Notes: generated by a model from the letters alone, not told the origin. A DNA stretch of 64,000 nucleotides from Plutella xylostella (GCF_932276165.1 NC_064008.1:4593001-4657000); one strand, 5' to 3'; positions 26,601-41,600 are shown, counted from the first letter of the stretch. Numbers and translations: made by a program.

Positions 26601-29600
26601 ATTTCTTAATTTTTTCATGTTATAAGTTTCACCATGACTTGGTAGCCTAGCCTAGATTCATTTTACATAGGCTACACCTCACCCTAGAATTCCCACCATG
26701 GGGACCATAACAACCTACTAAACAATACAATCTAATTTCTTCCCCAGCGTGGTCGGTGATAACGGTTCGTTCGAACCTGCTTCACCACCACATGCCCAAC
26801 GCCAGGCCTTCTACCGGTGAACTCAAGTCTGCTAGAGATGTTCTAAAATTGCTCTGCCAGTAAGTACTTTTTTACTTATCAACACTTTAATGCACATACA
26901 AGAGAGCATTGCGAAAGGTTTTATAAGAGATTAAAATTTAGTTGAGTCACAGCCTGAGCGGTGGTAGCTAAGTCCAGTAAGCGTCCGCTTCTTACACTTA
27001 AGATGCGGGTCCGAATCCCGGCGCTGAAATGAGCCTGACCTATGAGTTTTTTTTATGTGGTATACAATCGCTTTTATGGTGAAGGAAAACATCGTGAGGG
27101 AACCTGCATATCTAGATTTAGCACATCTACATTATGTGAATCCACCAAAACCGCAGTGGACCAGCGTGGTCGTAAATGGCCCAAGCTTAGGAACGCAGTT
27201 TAGACCTTATGGATATAAAAAGGCAGATTAGACATTGTGGTAGTTACACAGATAATAAATAGATATATAATATAATACTAACATAACCCCCTCTCCCCCA
27301 ACAGAGTAAAAGAGCCATCAGACGACGACCCTCCACCCTCAGTGGACGACAAACTAGACAGTGGGTCCACGGTGGGGCTGTGGGGCAGCCTGGTGCGGGC
27401 CTCGCGGGGCCTGCCCCACGCCGCGCTCACACAGCTGCTGTCGCGGGCCACAGCCATCTGTGCGAGAGCCAAGTGAGCGCTAGTTATACAGGGTGCGCTT
27501 CTATCAGTGACGGAGGCCCACGCAGCTGTGAATACGGAGGTTTTAGATGTGGTGTCTTGATGAAAGTTGCTCGGTCATTGATAAATAGCAATATGGTGTC
27601 TTAGTGAAAGTTGCTCGGTCACTGATAAAATAGCAGAAAGTTGCTCGATCACTGATAAAATAGCAGCCTATTTCACAGTGTGTTACTTAAAGAAAGTTGC
27701 TCGGTCACTGATAAAATAGTATCCTCTGGAAGCTAGGTAGTTAAGATGGTCTAGACTCTAGACTAGTCTAGACGCACTAGAAGCTAAAATATTCAGGGTG
27801 GAATTTTAAATATTGGGATTTTAGTATTGGTTACTTAATTAATGTCGCTCAGTCACTGATAAAATAGCACCATCTACAAGCTAGCTGGTGTTTAAGATGT
27901 TATAGTTAGCCCCAGTTTCATCATACTCGATTAGATCATAACCAGGAATTAGTTATTGACTTTTGACACATCTGTCAAGAATTTAATGTGGAGACGACGT
28001 ATAATTTATGAACTAATCCCTTGATATGAGCTAACCGAGTTTGATGAAACTGGGGCTTAAGATGGTGTAGACCGTTGCTTAAATATTTTTCAATCTCCAT
28101 TCCAGAAAGCACATCCTGGACGCACTTCCGTACATAGCGAGCGAGGGTTCCGTACAACTCATCAAGGACATGATTCTAGAACACTCCGTGGACCAACAGA
28201 CGCGGGACGAGTGGCTCATGTCCATGGCCATGATACCCAGGTGCGTTGTTTCTTGCAATCTTTAGCCGTATATCTTTCGTTTCTTTCACTCTTCAGTGGA
28301 TGGTTGTGTTGTTTGTGTTGTTGTGTGTTTTTGTAATTTCCTAGTACTAGAACCTTAGTGAAAGAGACACTTGATTGGAAGGGCTTCGATTTCCATTTAA
28401 GTCGATTAATTTGACTACATACCAAAATATTCCATTGTTCCAAGAACTGCTAAGCCGTTTCGTCCTCGGCTTTCCTCACCGTTTCGTCCTCGGCTTTCCT
28501 CATCCAGCCCCTACCAGATACCTGTCTAAGGTCTTCTGTTAGGGCTTGCAAGTGGGTATTCCACAATACTTTTGCCTATTTTGGTTTAACCAAACGGATA
28601 GCGGTGTGTCGGCAGATTACACCGACACACAGACGCTAATATACTAACATAAATATCCACATTTATTTGAATTCATGTTTATTTTCAGACCGAAGATCGG
28701 TATGCTTAACAGTATGCTGGAACTCCTGAAAAAGGAAAAATACGACAAAGTAGTCAGCTTTACCGTGTCTTCTATGGTGCACTCCTACTGCAAACATACT
28801 AAGAAAGGATGTAAGTTCTTTAAATAACACTTCTAACTAACTTAACGAATGAAAATCGTGGCACCTTTGAAAATAAACAAAACCTTGATTGCTTCAGAAT
28901 CCTTGATTGATAATACAAAATCTCTGGATTTTTGAAATCATAAAACATACCTAGAATAATAAATACATTTAAAAGTGTCTCCGTTTTCACCTTTCAATCA
29001 TATTATGCATGTAATTTGCGTTTTATGAGGTTTTGTTAGTTCCAAACCTTACTACAGGGGCTCATATCTCATTCAAGTGTCCAAATTACGCATGGCACAC
29101 AAGACATAGGCCTCTCTTCTCTCTGTAAATTTTTCGACGTTTTTTAAATATTTATTTTATATTTTATTTATATTTCAGTACGAGAATGCTGCGAAGAGGA
29201 CATACCTCGTCAGATCATGGAGGAGTTTCAGGGCATTGTGAACGAAGTGATACACGACGGCGTCGTCAACGCACCGCGAGCTAAGAAAACTAATGTGAGT
29301 ATACGTAACATAAGCTGAGTTGCACAGAGGAACTTTAAGTTATATTAAGTTAAGTTAAGGTTGACCTTAAACGTAATTACTGCATTGCTTTAACAGTATA
29401 CGGAGAGAAAGAGACCAACATAGATGTAATGCTGACATTAGCAACTTTGTTCATTCCTAGAATTCCTTTAACAACGTAATTAAATTTGTATAGTAAAATT
29501 AAATCAAGTAGGAACATGATGATTGTTGTTGTACGTTAGCTTTTTAGTATGGCGAGTTAAAAAAAAACGAAATTCTCACAGCCGTAGTTTATTTGTGACT

Positions 29601-32600
29601 GTTTAAAACGACTGTGCTCCTACACCTGTAACTAATAATGTAACCCCCCCCCCCCCTTTCTCCTACAGTTGATAATCGCCATCAAATCGCTGGGCAACAT
29701 AGGCGGGTTTAAACAGGAGTTTTCAGACGTGCTGGTCAACATCATAAGCGACGTCCTCATCCCCGTGCCGATTCGCTTGACGGCCATCGACGCGTTCAGG
29801 AAGACACCCTGTGAAGAGACCCGGTATGTTTGTAGTTAGAGTGAGCTTTTGTACGGGCTTTGGTTTGAGTTGAAAGATTTTCCTGTGGGCATTTGTGGGA
29901 TAAAAAGTTGTCTTAGACATTATTCAGGCTAGCTTTATAATAGTGAGTTATCATATTGAATAAAAACAACAGTCATATCCTTTAAAATTCAAGCATGATA
30001 ATTATCATCACCCTGCAACCGTCCACGGCCAGAAATGGTAAGTCCAGTGGAGTCCTAGAGGGTTTCCCAACACTACGCTTGTCTAATCGTGTTATCATAA
30101 CACACATTCCTAGAAAGGCCATGAGACTATTATCACTATTATTAACCTGCTAGATGTCTAACCGCGAAACATTTCAAGACACAATACAATTTTTCTTTTG
30201 AAGAGGTAATATAATAAATATCGATAATTTCAGAGAATACTTCCTAGAGATGTACCGTGAAGACTACGTGGATATAGAAGTGAGATTGGCGTCGTATCTA
30301 CAAGTGATGCGGTGTCCAAATCTCAGCACTATTAGAAAGATATTCCACGCACTCAAACATGAAAGGGTTAACCAAGGTTAGTACAATCATCAATATTATA
30401 AAGTAATAGTCCATTGCTGGACGTAGGCCTCTCATGAGTAACGCCATAACACTATCCTTCTTGGCTTGGATTGAACTGTATAAGAAATTGTAATCCGCGT
30501 CTAATTTTGCTAATGCAAGTTAACCACTTTTGACTTGTTATGTTCTGAATTTATTGATGAAAACTTCAAAAATATTATTTATATCTTTAATGCAGCTATG
30601 TCCAATACCTTTTTAGTTTATGGATGGATGTATATTAAAGACATGGCAAAATTCAAACCATCGTTAATTATCGCAAAATCAGCGAATTTATATCGATATT
30701 ATAAAAATAAAAGCATGACAACTCAACATAAATATTCTTACTTCCTCCTAACATTTCACTATGTAATTCCAAACAATTAACCTCCTTATCCCCTCTCCCC
30801 AGCGGCGACATTCGTCTGGTCGCACCTCAACAACCTCGGCCAGTCTTCTTTACCCTCCCGCGTAGAAATTCAAGGTCTTCTATCGGGCAACACGGTGCCT
30901 CAACTAGACGACACTCCGGACTTCCGAATGTTCTCCACTAATTACGAACAGGGCGTGTTCTTTGATCAGTATAATGCCGGTGAGTTATATATTGATGTAG
31001 TTATACAGGTGTTGCAAAAGTTATATATACTAAACCGAATTTGCTAAAGGCGTAGAACAAAAATTGTTCCGATTGACCCCCTGAGTCTGCCCCTATCAAC
31101 TATACCACTTTTGCAACACCCTGTATATAGCGTGGGACGCCCTCCGGTGTATTACATCCAAGGCAATAAATACATTGCTGCAGCTCACTGCAGCTAGAAG
31201 ACACTCCGGACTTCCGAATGTTCTCCACTAATTACGAACAGGGCGTGTTCTTTGATCAGTATAATGCCGGTGAGTTTATACTATTGTTCAACCTATGCAA
31301 TAAAAAACATTTTAGGCTTGAATCGACGACTTCCGAAAGCTAAATTTAAACATCGATCAAATATGCGTTGTGACTTGAAATTGTAAGGCACAGGTGCCCA
31401 TCGATTAGAGTTTACCTACGAAAAACTCAGTATTACGTACGTCTAGTACAGGTTTCATAGGTTCCAGAAAACTATAAAAGTTTACGTTTTCTCGCATACA
31501 AAGTAGCGCCTTTAGCGGAAACTATGATGAAACTTTTGACAGATAATGAATGTAGAGGACAGAAGCGAAAACTTTTTTCGTTTTCGCGAATTGCGAAACC
31601 TGTACTAGAGGCTTCATTGTTTAACGTGTTTGAATTAAAAAAAAAGATAACTAATACTGTTTGTTTCAGGCGGCAACTACGAAGCTAACGTAATATTCTC
31701 TCCCGATTCCTACATCCCCCGCTCCGTGTCGCTCAACTTGACTATCGACATGTTTGGAGAGAGCATCAATCTGTTGGAGGTAACTATAGCTATTATCACT
31801 ACTCTATGTACTGTTGGGAGTGAAAGACAGAAGCCCCTCCAAGAAATATACGTCCGACACACCATGGTCAGTCTACGACTGATAACATATCATTTCCTGG
31901 TGTGCAAATAAAAAGTACTCTATCTATCTATCTGACTGGCTAATCCTTTCACAACGGTGACAAACCCTAAATGTCAGTGTTTCAGTGTCTCGTTTTTGTC
32001 AACGACACGCTAAGAAGTATGTATAATGTCGGGGGTGCACGTAACGTATACGTTCAGTGATCCCTGGGTAGTCTGCGACTGACAATTATTGATCTGTCTG
32101 GCTGGTTCTCTTACCATGGCGACAAATCCTAGTTCAGGTCACCGACATAGTGCTTGTAGACCTTTTGCCTAGTTTTGGGTCGGATGGCCGTGTGTGAGAT
32201 GTTATCACACAGCTCTGTCAGGCTAGTCCTCTTACACCCCGTCACCAACTCGTTAAAAATATGTCTGACACCCATAGAGCCTGTAGACCCTTTGCCTAGT
32301 TTTGGGTCGGATGGCTGTATTTGATGTGTCCCTACACATTATAATAAATATTACCTTTATCTCCCCAGCTAAAAGGCCGAGGCGAAGGCTTCGAGCGCTA
32401 CTTCGAATCGATATTCGGCAACGACGGGCCTCTCAACAAAAACAAAGTGAACGACCAAGTCCAGGAACAAATCGAGAAGCTCCGCTTCTACCGTTCAGTC
32501 GACGATGCGGACGAAGTGCGAAGGAAAGTCGACGATCTGGGATACAAGAATGAAGCTTTAAAACACCAGTTTCCGTTAGCTGAGTTGGGGATTAAAGTGT

Positions 32601-35600
32601 TTGGAAATGAGATATCGTATTGGAGCGCTGAGGGTGATGAAGAGATTCGGCAGTCGCTGGCCAGATTGAATCCGCAAGTTCGGTTGATGGAGATATTGTC
32701 TGGGAAGGTGAGTGGTTTGAATGTTTTATGCTTTCTTTATTATCTGTGTAGTGGGTGGGTTTTCAGGCTGGACGATTATTAAGGTAGGAAAATGCACTCA
32801 AAGTACTGAACCAAACAAAATTCGATATAATTTTTTAAGAGGTTAAGATAATGATAACTTTACTGGCACTTATGATTTGGGTACTTATGATTTGGCTCAC
32901 AAATTTCTCCACCCTACCCACCTGGTTCGTTATTGACGTCAAAATCTCGTTTAATACACATTCCATAATTCCAGCGCCATATTTATCGCAATATGGAGAC
33001 GTTTATCTACGTCGACAACGGACCCGTGCATGTTTAATAATATCCGCCCTACCGATCTAACAACCATCCTATTTTCCCTCAGGTGATCTCATACAACAAG
33101 GCGTCCCTCTTCCTGGACACGACGTTCTCCGTGGGCACCGGCTGCGGGCTCCCTCTCAACATGCACCTCATGGGCACCAGCTACGTCAACATGAACATGT
33201 CGGGCACCGTCGTCGACCGCTCCTCCAGCAGACACCACACGGACTTGAGGGGGAAAATACATCCGAGGTGACCGTGAAGAGACAGCCGTGTGTCACAACA
33301 ATATATACGCACAAGAAGCATATGAGGAAGCCGTGTGTCACGCGAATATATACTTATATACTTACGCTGTATATACTTATGCGAAGCATATGAGGAAGGG
33401 TGTCCCACGCTGTATATACTTACGCTGTATATACTTATGCGAAACATATGAGGAAGGGTGTCCCACGCTCTATATACTTATATACTTACGCTGTATATAC
33501 TTATGCTTGCATTGCATATGAGTGGCGGGTGTCCCACGCTCTATATACTTATATACTTACGCTATATATACTTATGCTTGCATATGAGTGGCGGGTGTCC
33601 CACGCTCTATATACTTATATACTTACGCTATATATACTTATGCTTGCATATGAGTGGCGGGTGTCCCACGCTCTATATACTTATATACTTACGCTGTATA
33701 TAGTTACGCTCAACATGCACCTCATGGGCACCAGCTACGTCAACATGAACATGTCGGGCACCGTCGTCGACCGCTCCTCCAGCAGACACCACACGGACTT
33801 GAGGGGGAAAATACATCCGAGGTGACCGTGAAGAGACAGCCGTGTGTCACAACAATATATACGCACTATACTGTAGCGAATATATACGCACAAGAAGCAT
33901 ATGAGGAAGCCGTGTGTCACGCGAATATATACTTATATACTGTAGCGAATATATACTTATGCGAAGCATATGAGGAAGGGTGTCCCACGCTCTTTATACT
34001 TATGCGAAGCATATGAGGAAGGGTGTCCCACGCTCTATATGCTAACGCTCTATATACTTATGCGAAGCATATGAGTGGCGGGTGTCCCACGCTCTATATA
34101 CTTATATACTTACGCTATATATACTTATGCTTGCATATGAGTGGCGGGTGTCCCACGCTCTATATACTTATATACTTACGCTATATATACTTATGCTTGC
34201 ATATGAGTGGCGGGTGTCCCACGCTCTATATACTTATATACTTACGCTGTATATACTTATGCGAAGCATATGAGTGGCGGGTGTCCCACGCTCTATATAC
34301 TTATATACTTACGCTATATATACTTATGCTTGCATATGAGTGGCGGGTGTCCCACGCTCTATATACTTATATACTTACGCTGTATATACTTATGCGAAGC
34401 ATATGAGTGGCGGGTGTCCCACGCTCTATATACTTATATACTTACGCTGTATATAGTTACGCTCAACATGCACCTCATGGGCACCAGCTACGTCAACATG
34501 AACATGTCGGGCACCGTCGTCGACCGCTCCTCCAGCAGACACCACACGGACTTGAGGGGGAAAATACATCCGAGGTGACCGTGAAGAGACAGCCGTGTGT
34601 CACAACAATATATACGCACTATACTGTAGCGAATATATACGCACAAGAAGCATATGAGACAGCCGTGTGGAGCGCGAACATATAGTTATAGTAATAGGGT
34701 TTAAGGAAAGAGCCACGACGACGGTGCTATTTTGTCTGGATGTTTATTATGCTATTATGGCGTTGCACAAAATCTTCCAAGGATTTTGCTGACTATAGGT
34801 GTTGCAAACTCCGGCGATGTTATCAAATGCATTAAAAACATAGCGTTGCGTACGAAACGGGCGACGGCGGAGCGGTGCGATCGAGCGCTCTAAACACTTA
34901 TGCAAAAGGCTTTTTTGTGCGTATTTTGTAAATCCCTGACGCTATAATATTCAATCCAATTTTACATGATTAAAAACTGAGGCCTAGTTTCACCATACTC
35001 TGTTAGATCATTGACAGCCCGGTAAAATCTTAATAACGGATTACCTACTCCTTTATTTTTGCCACATCTGTCAAAGAATTTAAAATAGACATGGCGTACA
35101 ATTTCATTTTAAATGACACTTACAATGTAACAGAGGTGCTAATCTAACAGTCTACGGTTAAACTAGGCCCAAGTCCACCTTTTATAACCTTTAAAATTTC
35201 CTCCAACAGCGTCGCACTAAACATAGCGGCAACAATGGGAGTGATAGCGGGCCGTCTCTCCAGCACCGGAGTTAGACTCAACACGCGTCTCTACACCGCC
35301 ACGGCCGTGGAGATAGCCCTCACGCTCCGAGGGTTCCAGATGATGAAGCTCGACTTGTCGTTGCCGCATTCTAGGCAGGAGATCTTTGCTTACAAGTGAG
35401 AGAAAAGTTGTATTTTAACCCCCCCTTATTCATAGAAAAGTTATAGGACGTTTTACCTAATGAACTGGTCCCTCTCTGACAGAGAGCAATTTGTTCTTTG
35501 ACTGAAACGTTCTGTAACTTTTCTATGAATAAGGGGTTTAGACTGTAGAAATTTATTATAATAGTGATAGATTATAGCCCGCGTGGATAAAGAAACAATT

Positions 35601-38600
35601 TGTAAATGGCAGATTGATCCAAGCGATCTTGTTCTTATAACTTACTAAACTAGGCCCCGCGGCACGGGTCCATTATCGACGTTAATAAACCCGATTAACG
35701 CTGGTTCTAACAGACACAGCGCCGTTTCTATGGCGAATCGTGATATGATATAGTCACGGTTATCTACGTTGACAGTAGATGGCGACGTCAAAAAATGGGC
35801 TACCACAGGGTAGCGTTCTGGCCCCTCTTTTATTTAACATCTACACCAACGACCAGCCGATTATCTCGGGTATGAAGCATATACTGTTCGCAGATGACCT
35901 CGCATTGGCATGTCAGCGCAAGACCTTCGAGAGTGTAGAGCAGGGGTTGACATCTGCACTGGCGGAGCTGTCTGCCTACTATGAGGACAACCAATTGCGT
36001 CCTAACCCCAGCAAGACGAAGCTATGTGCTTTTCACCTGAAGAATCGCGAGGCGACGCGCCCACTTCACGTGCAATGGGAGAGTCAATGGCTCGAGAACT
36101 GCCCGAACCCTAAATACCTTGGCATTACCTTGGATCGATCCTTGACCTACAAAGCCCATTGCACCAACACAAAGATGAAAGTGGCCGCAAGAAACAACAT
36201 TCTTCGTCGCCTGACCGGTAGAACTTGGGGGGCTCACCCGCATGTCCTACGAACCTCAGCCCTAGCCTTAAGTTACTCCGCGGCAGAATACGCATGCCCA
36301 GTATGGAACAACTCGGCTCACGCTGGGAAGGTGGACATCGCGCTTAATGAGACCTGTCGGCTGGTTACAGGCTGCTTAAAACCAACTCCGACTGATAAGC
36401 TATACCTGCTCGCTGGAATAGCACCGCCAGCGGTTCGCAGACAGGCCGCTGCGGCCAAAGAGCGCTGGAAACAACTGAACGACTTGCGCCATCCTCTGTA
36501 TGGTCATGTCCCAGTGCAGCAGCGCCTTAAATCACGCAGAAGCTTCGTCACAACCGAACCGCTGACTAACGAGACAGCGCAGGAGTTCAGGTTGAGCCGC
36601 TGGAGAGCCGATACTTCCCACTTGCGTCAGTTTGTCCAGCCAGCCGAGGAGCTGCCTGCTGGAGGGGGTGAAGAGTGGTCTGTATGGAAAACTCTAAACT
36701 GCCTCCGGGCTGGCGTTGCCCGGACGAAGGACAATTTAAGGCGATGGGATATGCTCCCAGCCAATGCCAGCACTCTATGCAGTTGCGGAAGCCTCCAGAC
36801 AACGTCACACCTTATAGAGTGTCCTGATGCCCCAAAATGCAGTCAAGGAGACCTGATGAAGGCCAATGATCTCGCAATAAGAGTAGCAAAACACTGGAGG
36901 AAGTTAGCTTAGTGCATTTTACACGATAGAAGAAGATCTACGTTGACAACAGTCCCATGCAGCGGGAAAAGGGCTTAGAAATAGCATCATCATCAAAGTG
37001 AAAATATGTATACTACCAGAAGAAATCTGTATACTACCCACATCACCCATTTTTCGTTCATCAATTTTTTTTTTTATATTTTTTCCTATTTTCAGATCAG
37101 AACTGATAATCCTCCACGGTGACAAGGAGCTACAGCAACAGGGTCTGAACAAGAACCGCATAGAACAGAACACCTGCAGCTGGTCCACTTTCGACCAGGC
37201 TATTGGTATCAAGCTCTGCGCCGCTTATCAGGTGTGTAATTGTGTGTGATGTCTGATTTCAGACCACGGGGGTCTGATTGTGATCAGCCACTTGCTCAGG
37301 GGTAGAATTTAATTTTATATAACGTAAAGAGGTTTTCTGTACATGTACATTTGTTGGATTATACCAAACACCGGTTGGGATAATTTTAAACAATAATATA
37401 ATATAATAATATGTGGGGATATCTCACACACGGCCATCCGACCCCAAGCTAGGCAGAACCTGTGTTATGGGTATCGGACAGCTGATATATCTACACAAAT
37501 ACATAGATAGATACATACTAAACATAAATATCAACACCCAAGACCCGAGAACAAATATCTGTGTTTAAACAAATATCTGCCCCAGCCGGGAATCGAACCC
37601 GGGACCTTCGGCTTAGTAGTCAGGGTCACTAACCACTACGCCATTCGGTCGTCAATTACAACAAACAAACACTGGTCGTATATTTACCATAAAACTAGAC
37701 ATGTGCAAACAGATTTATAGCATATGCAAATACCTTATGTATTTGATGAAAAAGTGTTTCCAAGTCCCGTTTGAAATATCCGAAACGTTTTGTGGCAATA
37801 CAGAAGGGCTGACTTTTCAACTGTCAGATCAATAGTATCTGACGAACGTCTGACGTATAAAATTGTTTCTGGCATTGTCTAATACAAACATGCAGACGCG
37901 ATAGCATTATAATTATTCCCCAGGAAACTTTAATCTGGCCATTGAAAAATCTGCCCTGAATAATACAAAAAAGTTAATACCTTTTAACCACCAACCTCTT
38001 TACAGTTCCCCAACATGACCAACCTTCGCGACGCCCCCTACTTCCTTCTCAGCGGCCCTTCCAAGTACATCCTGTCTCTAGAGAAGGCGGACCCGAGTGC
38101 GAAGACTTACGCCATGCAATATACTTGGGATAAGAATGACACGAACAATATGTTTACGTTCTCGTTTGATACGCCTAATAGTAAGGTGAGTTATAATTAC
38201 TGCGTTTTTTTAAGGTTTAGTTGAATGTGAAAGAAGGATGTGGTGAAATTTGTATGAATTTGACAGCTATTGAGTTTAAAATGTACGGGATCGGTAAAAA
38301 GTCAAATGAATTAACAAGCAGATACCTTATCATATTATCTGTAAATGTGTTTTTGTAAAACATGAACTAAAATTATCCAAATGAACTACTTCGTTTAAAT
38401 CTTCATGTAATGTATGTGTTCCTTCCTTTCCTCATAGAATTTGCCACGACATCTTTCCTAATCTAATTCCTAAAAAACATTACCCTCCTCTTTCGGCAGT
38501 CGGAAGATTATCGAACTGAACTACTGTACTACAGTGTACTTAATGTGTTAAAAATTGCCACGACATCTTTCATAATCTAATTCCTAAACAAGTATCAAAA

Positions 38601-41600
38601 CCAAACAATCCCACTCTAACAATTTACTCTTCTTCAGGAAAAACGTATATTCAACGCACTAGTCAGCCTGTCACCCAACTCTAGCACAGCAGAAATGACG
38701 TTCCAATCAGCCAAAAACACATTAAAAGCAAAAGCCATGTACAAAAACCTAGAATACGATAAATGCGTCGAAGCGAGCCTTGATATAGATGGACGGAAAC
38801 AGTTTGACACTGTAATGGCGGTTAAAAGGCATGATATCAAATTCGGCTATGTATGGGTGCCCCGGGCATACTGGATAGTAAATGAACAGAAGATTGCTGA
38901 GTTATCTGGTAAGTAGTTGTAATTTTGTAATTTGGAGTTTTATTGTATATCTGTTTTTGTCTATAGCATATTAGTTCCTAAATGATGGATCGTTTTTCAC
39001 TCGACCATGACATGCCTAAAAGAAGTTTTATGTGTTTGTATGAATTTTTACTTGTTCTCTCATATCTTTTAAACTCCTAATCTGAATTTTAGTGTCTTCA
39101 TCGTCGGTTTGATAAAAGCTATGTTATATCACCAAGAAAATTATATGCCAACCTTCAGAAAATGAAAACTAATGACAATTTACTCGTAACTAACTTTTAA
39201 TAAACTTCGCAGGAACACTAAAAGTGAAATCTAAAGGCGGAGTGACACAAGTAGACATATCAGCCGAATTCCAAACTAAACAGCTAGCATCTAGACTGCT
39301 TGGATACTACACTATCAACGGACCAACCCACGGGACGAGACTACAACTAGACTATCAGTTCTATAAGAACCCGAAACAGACTATCAAGATAGAAGGGCTG
39401 TATAGTGAAAGATCTATGGGTTTTAGACATGACGTTTATGGCGAGTTGGCGATGGATTCTACTGCGTATCCTGTGTACAACTTTTATTCTGTGTTGAGTA
39501 ATATTGTGAGTATGCTTTGGTGTTTTATAAAAGTTCATATGAGTAATGAGATCCAGCTAATAATATCACTACTACTACTCTAACCTTTCCTTCAGTCTTG
39601 TCGAAATGAAAACGCCTTTATCTTACAAAAAATCCAATGATCTTTCAATCCATAAGTGTTTTAGCCAAATTAGGTTTGTTTAGTAGTATTTTAGTCATAA
39701 ATAGTATTTTAATCGTTCATATTAAGTCGACTTTAGTATTTTTGTCGGTAACTTTGCATTCTAGTCGGAACTCTACTACATCATTAATATTTCCCATATT
39801 CTAACCCCAACACAACTCTCATCCACAGAAAAGCCAAACCCACCTGGACATAAAGTTCAACGTTAGTGCGTCCCGCGCGCTCAAACACGATCCTTCGTTC
39901 TTATTCGCGTACAGTCGCGTGGATAAACTCTCTGGAATGAAGTTGGGTGCGCGAGTGATGTTGGCAAGACCGCGGGCTGCGCATGCAGAAATACATTTTG
40001 AACAGGTGAGTAATTAAGTACGTAGCCTTTACACAGGATGCAATTTTATTAGTGACACGGTTGCTGTCTGCCGGCTCAATATAAAAAGGGTGAAATTTTA
40101 TCAGTTTACTGTCCGTCGACGTCAAAATAAGCGACCGTAATTATGAATCTAAATCACCGGAAGTACACTAATCAAATGTACCCTGTATCTCTCCCGAATC
40201 TGCACCCGGTCCTACATTCACGTAACCAACATAATGTTTCTAAGGAGAAGCTAACTTATCATGATTTCTCTCCGCAGATCGGCCCAAAATACAACGCAAA
40301 CGTGCTCCTAAACTTCAACCCAAAGTCCCGAGACATAGTGGTGTCCGGCTACATGTGCTACCCGCCCGGCGCGCAGCTGTATGTGGACGCCGAGCTCAAC
40401 ATGACGCTGCCGACGCTACACCCCATGGCGGTCAAGGCCAAGATACACGAGAAACAGCCCAACGAGTTCCAGGCAAGTAGCTTTGCTGCTAGTAACTAAG
40501 GGATGCACGCTTATTAAGTCCACATGGCGGATAATATAGGCTGCTATAGTCTGTTTTTTAATGTCAGATAGCGATTGTCCCGCAAATATAACGATACGTC
40601 ACTTAAGCGCGGGACAATCGGCTGTCGATGAACCGTTCAGAATCTGTCAATTTAGTATCTCACCCTATGGCGGCCAAGGCCAAGATACACGAGAAACAGC
40701 CCAATGAGTTTCAGGCAAGTAGCTAACTACTGGACCGATATGAATGAAATTTGGTATAAGTACATATGGTCTAGACCCTGAGAAAGAACATAGGCTACTT
40801 TTTATATCGGAATTCCCACGGGAATACTTTTTAAGGCGAAGCGAAGCTTGCGGGAACAGCTATCCTAACTAATATTATAAATGCGAAAGTAACTGTGTCT
40901 GTCTGTCGGTCTGTCTGTTACTCTTTCACGCCTAAACTACTGAACGGATTTGTATACAAAGGGAAAGAACATAGGCTACTTTTTATCCCGGAATTCCCAC
41001 GGGAAAACTTTTTAAGGCGAAGCGAAACTCGCGGGAGCAGCTAGTAGAGTATAAACTCTTCAATGATTATCGGCTCTTTGACAGACTCAACTAAGTATTA
41101 TTCTTTTCTATCCTCAGCTAAACGCCCTAGGCATGTGGTTCACGGGCGTAGACTTCAACATAGACGCATTATACCAGGACCAGTCTAAAACCAACATGGC
41201 GTCACACCGACTGAAAGTGCTTATCAACAGCAGCCATTTCAAGGATATAGCCGTGGATGCGAGGTTTACACAGGACAATAGACAGATTACGTTTATTGGA
41301 CAGGTGAGGCTGTTGAAAATATTTAGTAGGTTTTGTTAAGTTAGTAGCTACATAATTATATTCGTAAATTCATAATTGCTTCAATCTACGAATATAAGTA
41401 AAAGAGATCATTATTATTATGTGAGTTATGTTGAAACTAATGAGAGAGGCAGAGATAAATACTAAACCGCATTCAAAGAATTTACAAGGAGGTTGTTGAA
41501 TGTTTATAAGCCACCAAATACTAAAAAGAAACTGGATTTAAATTTACAAACCCCTACTCCTACCAACGGCTACCTTTTGTTAGTAAAATGAAGTAACAGG

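Larger units (their letters stand above)
33290..34690 (+). repeat. 66-bp minisatellite array in apolpp intron 18
   Basis: Core unit contains catatgagtggcgggtgtcc followed by alternating tatatacttatatacttacg. Start points 33515, 33581 and 33647 show an exact 66-base step; shorter variant units (gaagcatatgaggaag) occur at both ends of blocks. Because 66 is a multiple of three, long spurious repetitive ORFs appear in several frames. Two exon 18 pieces interrupt the array. Confidence 0.93.

Noticed and set aside
33288..34685. Long ORFs (up to 141 codons) of repetitive peptides such as YTYILTLYILML
   Set aside because: They are products of a 66-bp minisatellite whose period is divisible by three, open in several frames, and lie in an apolpp intron.
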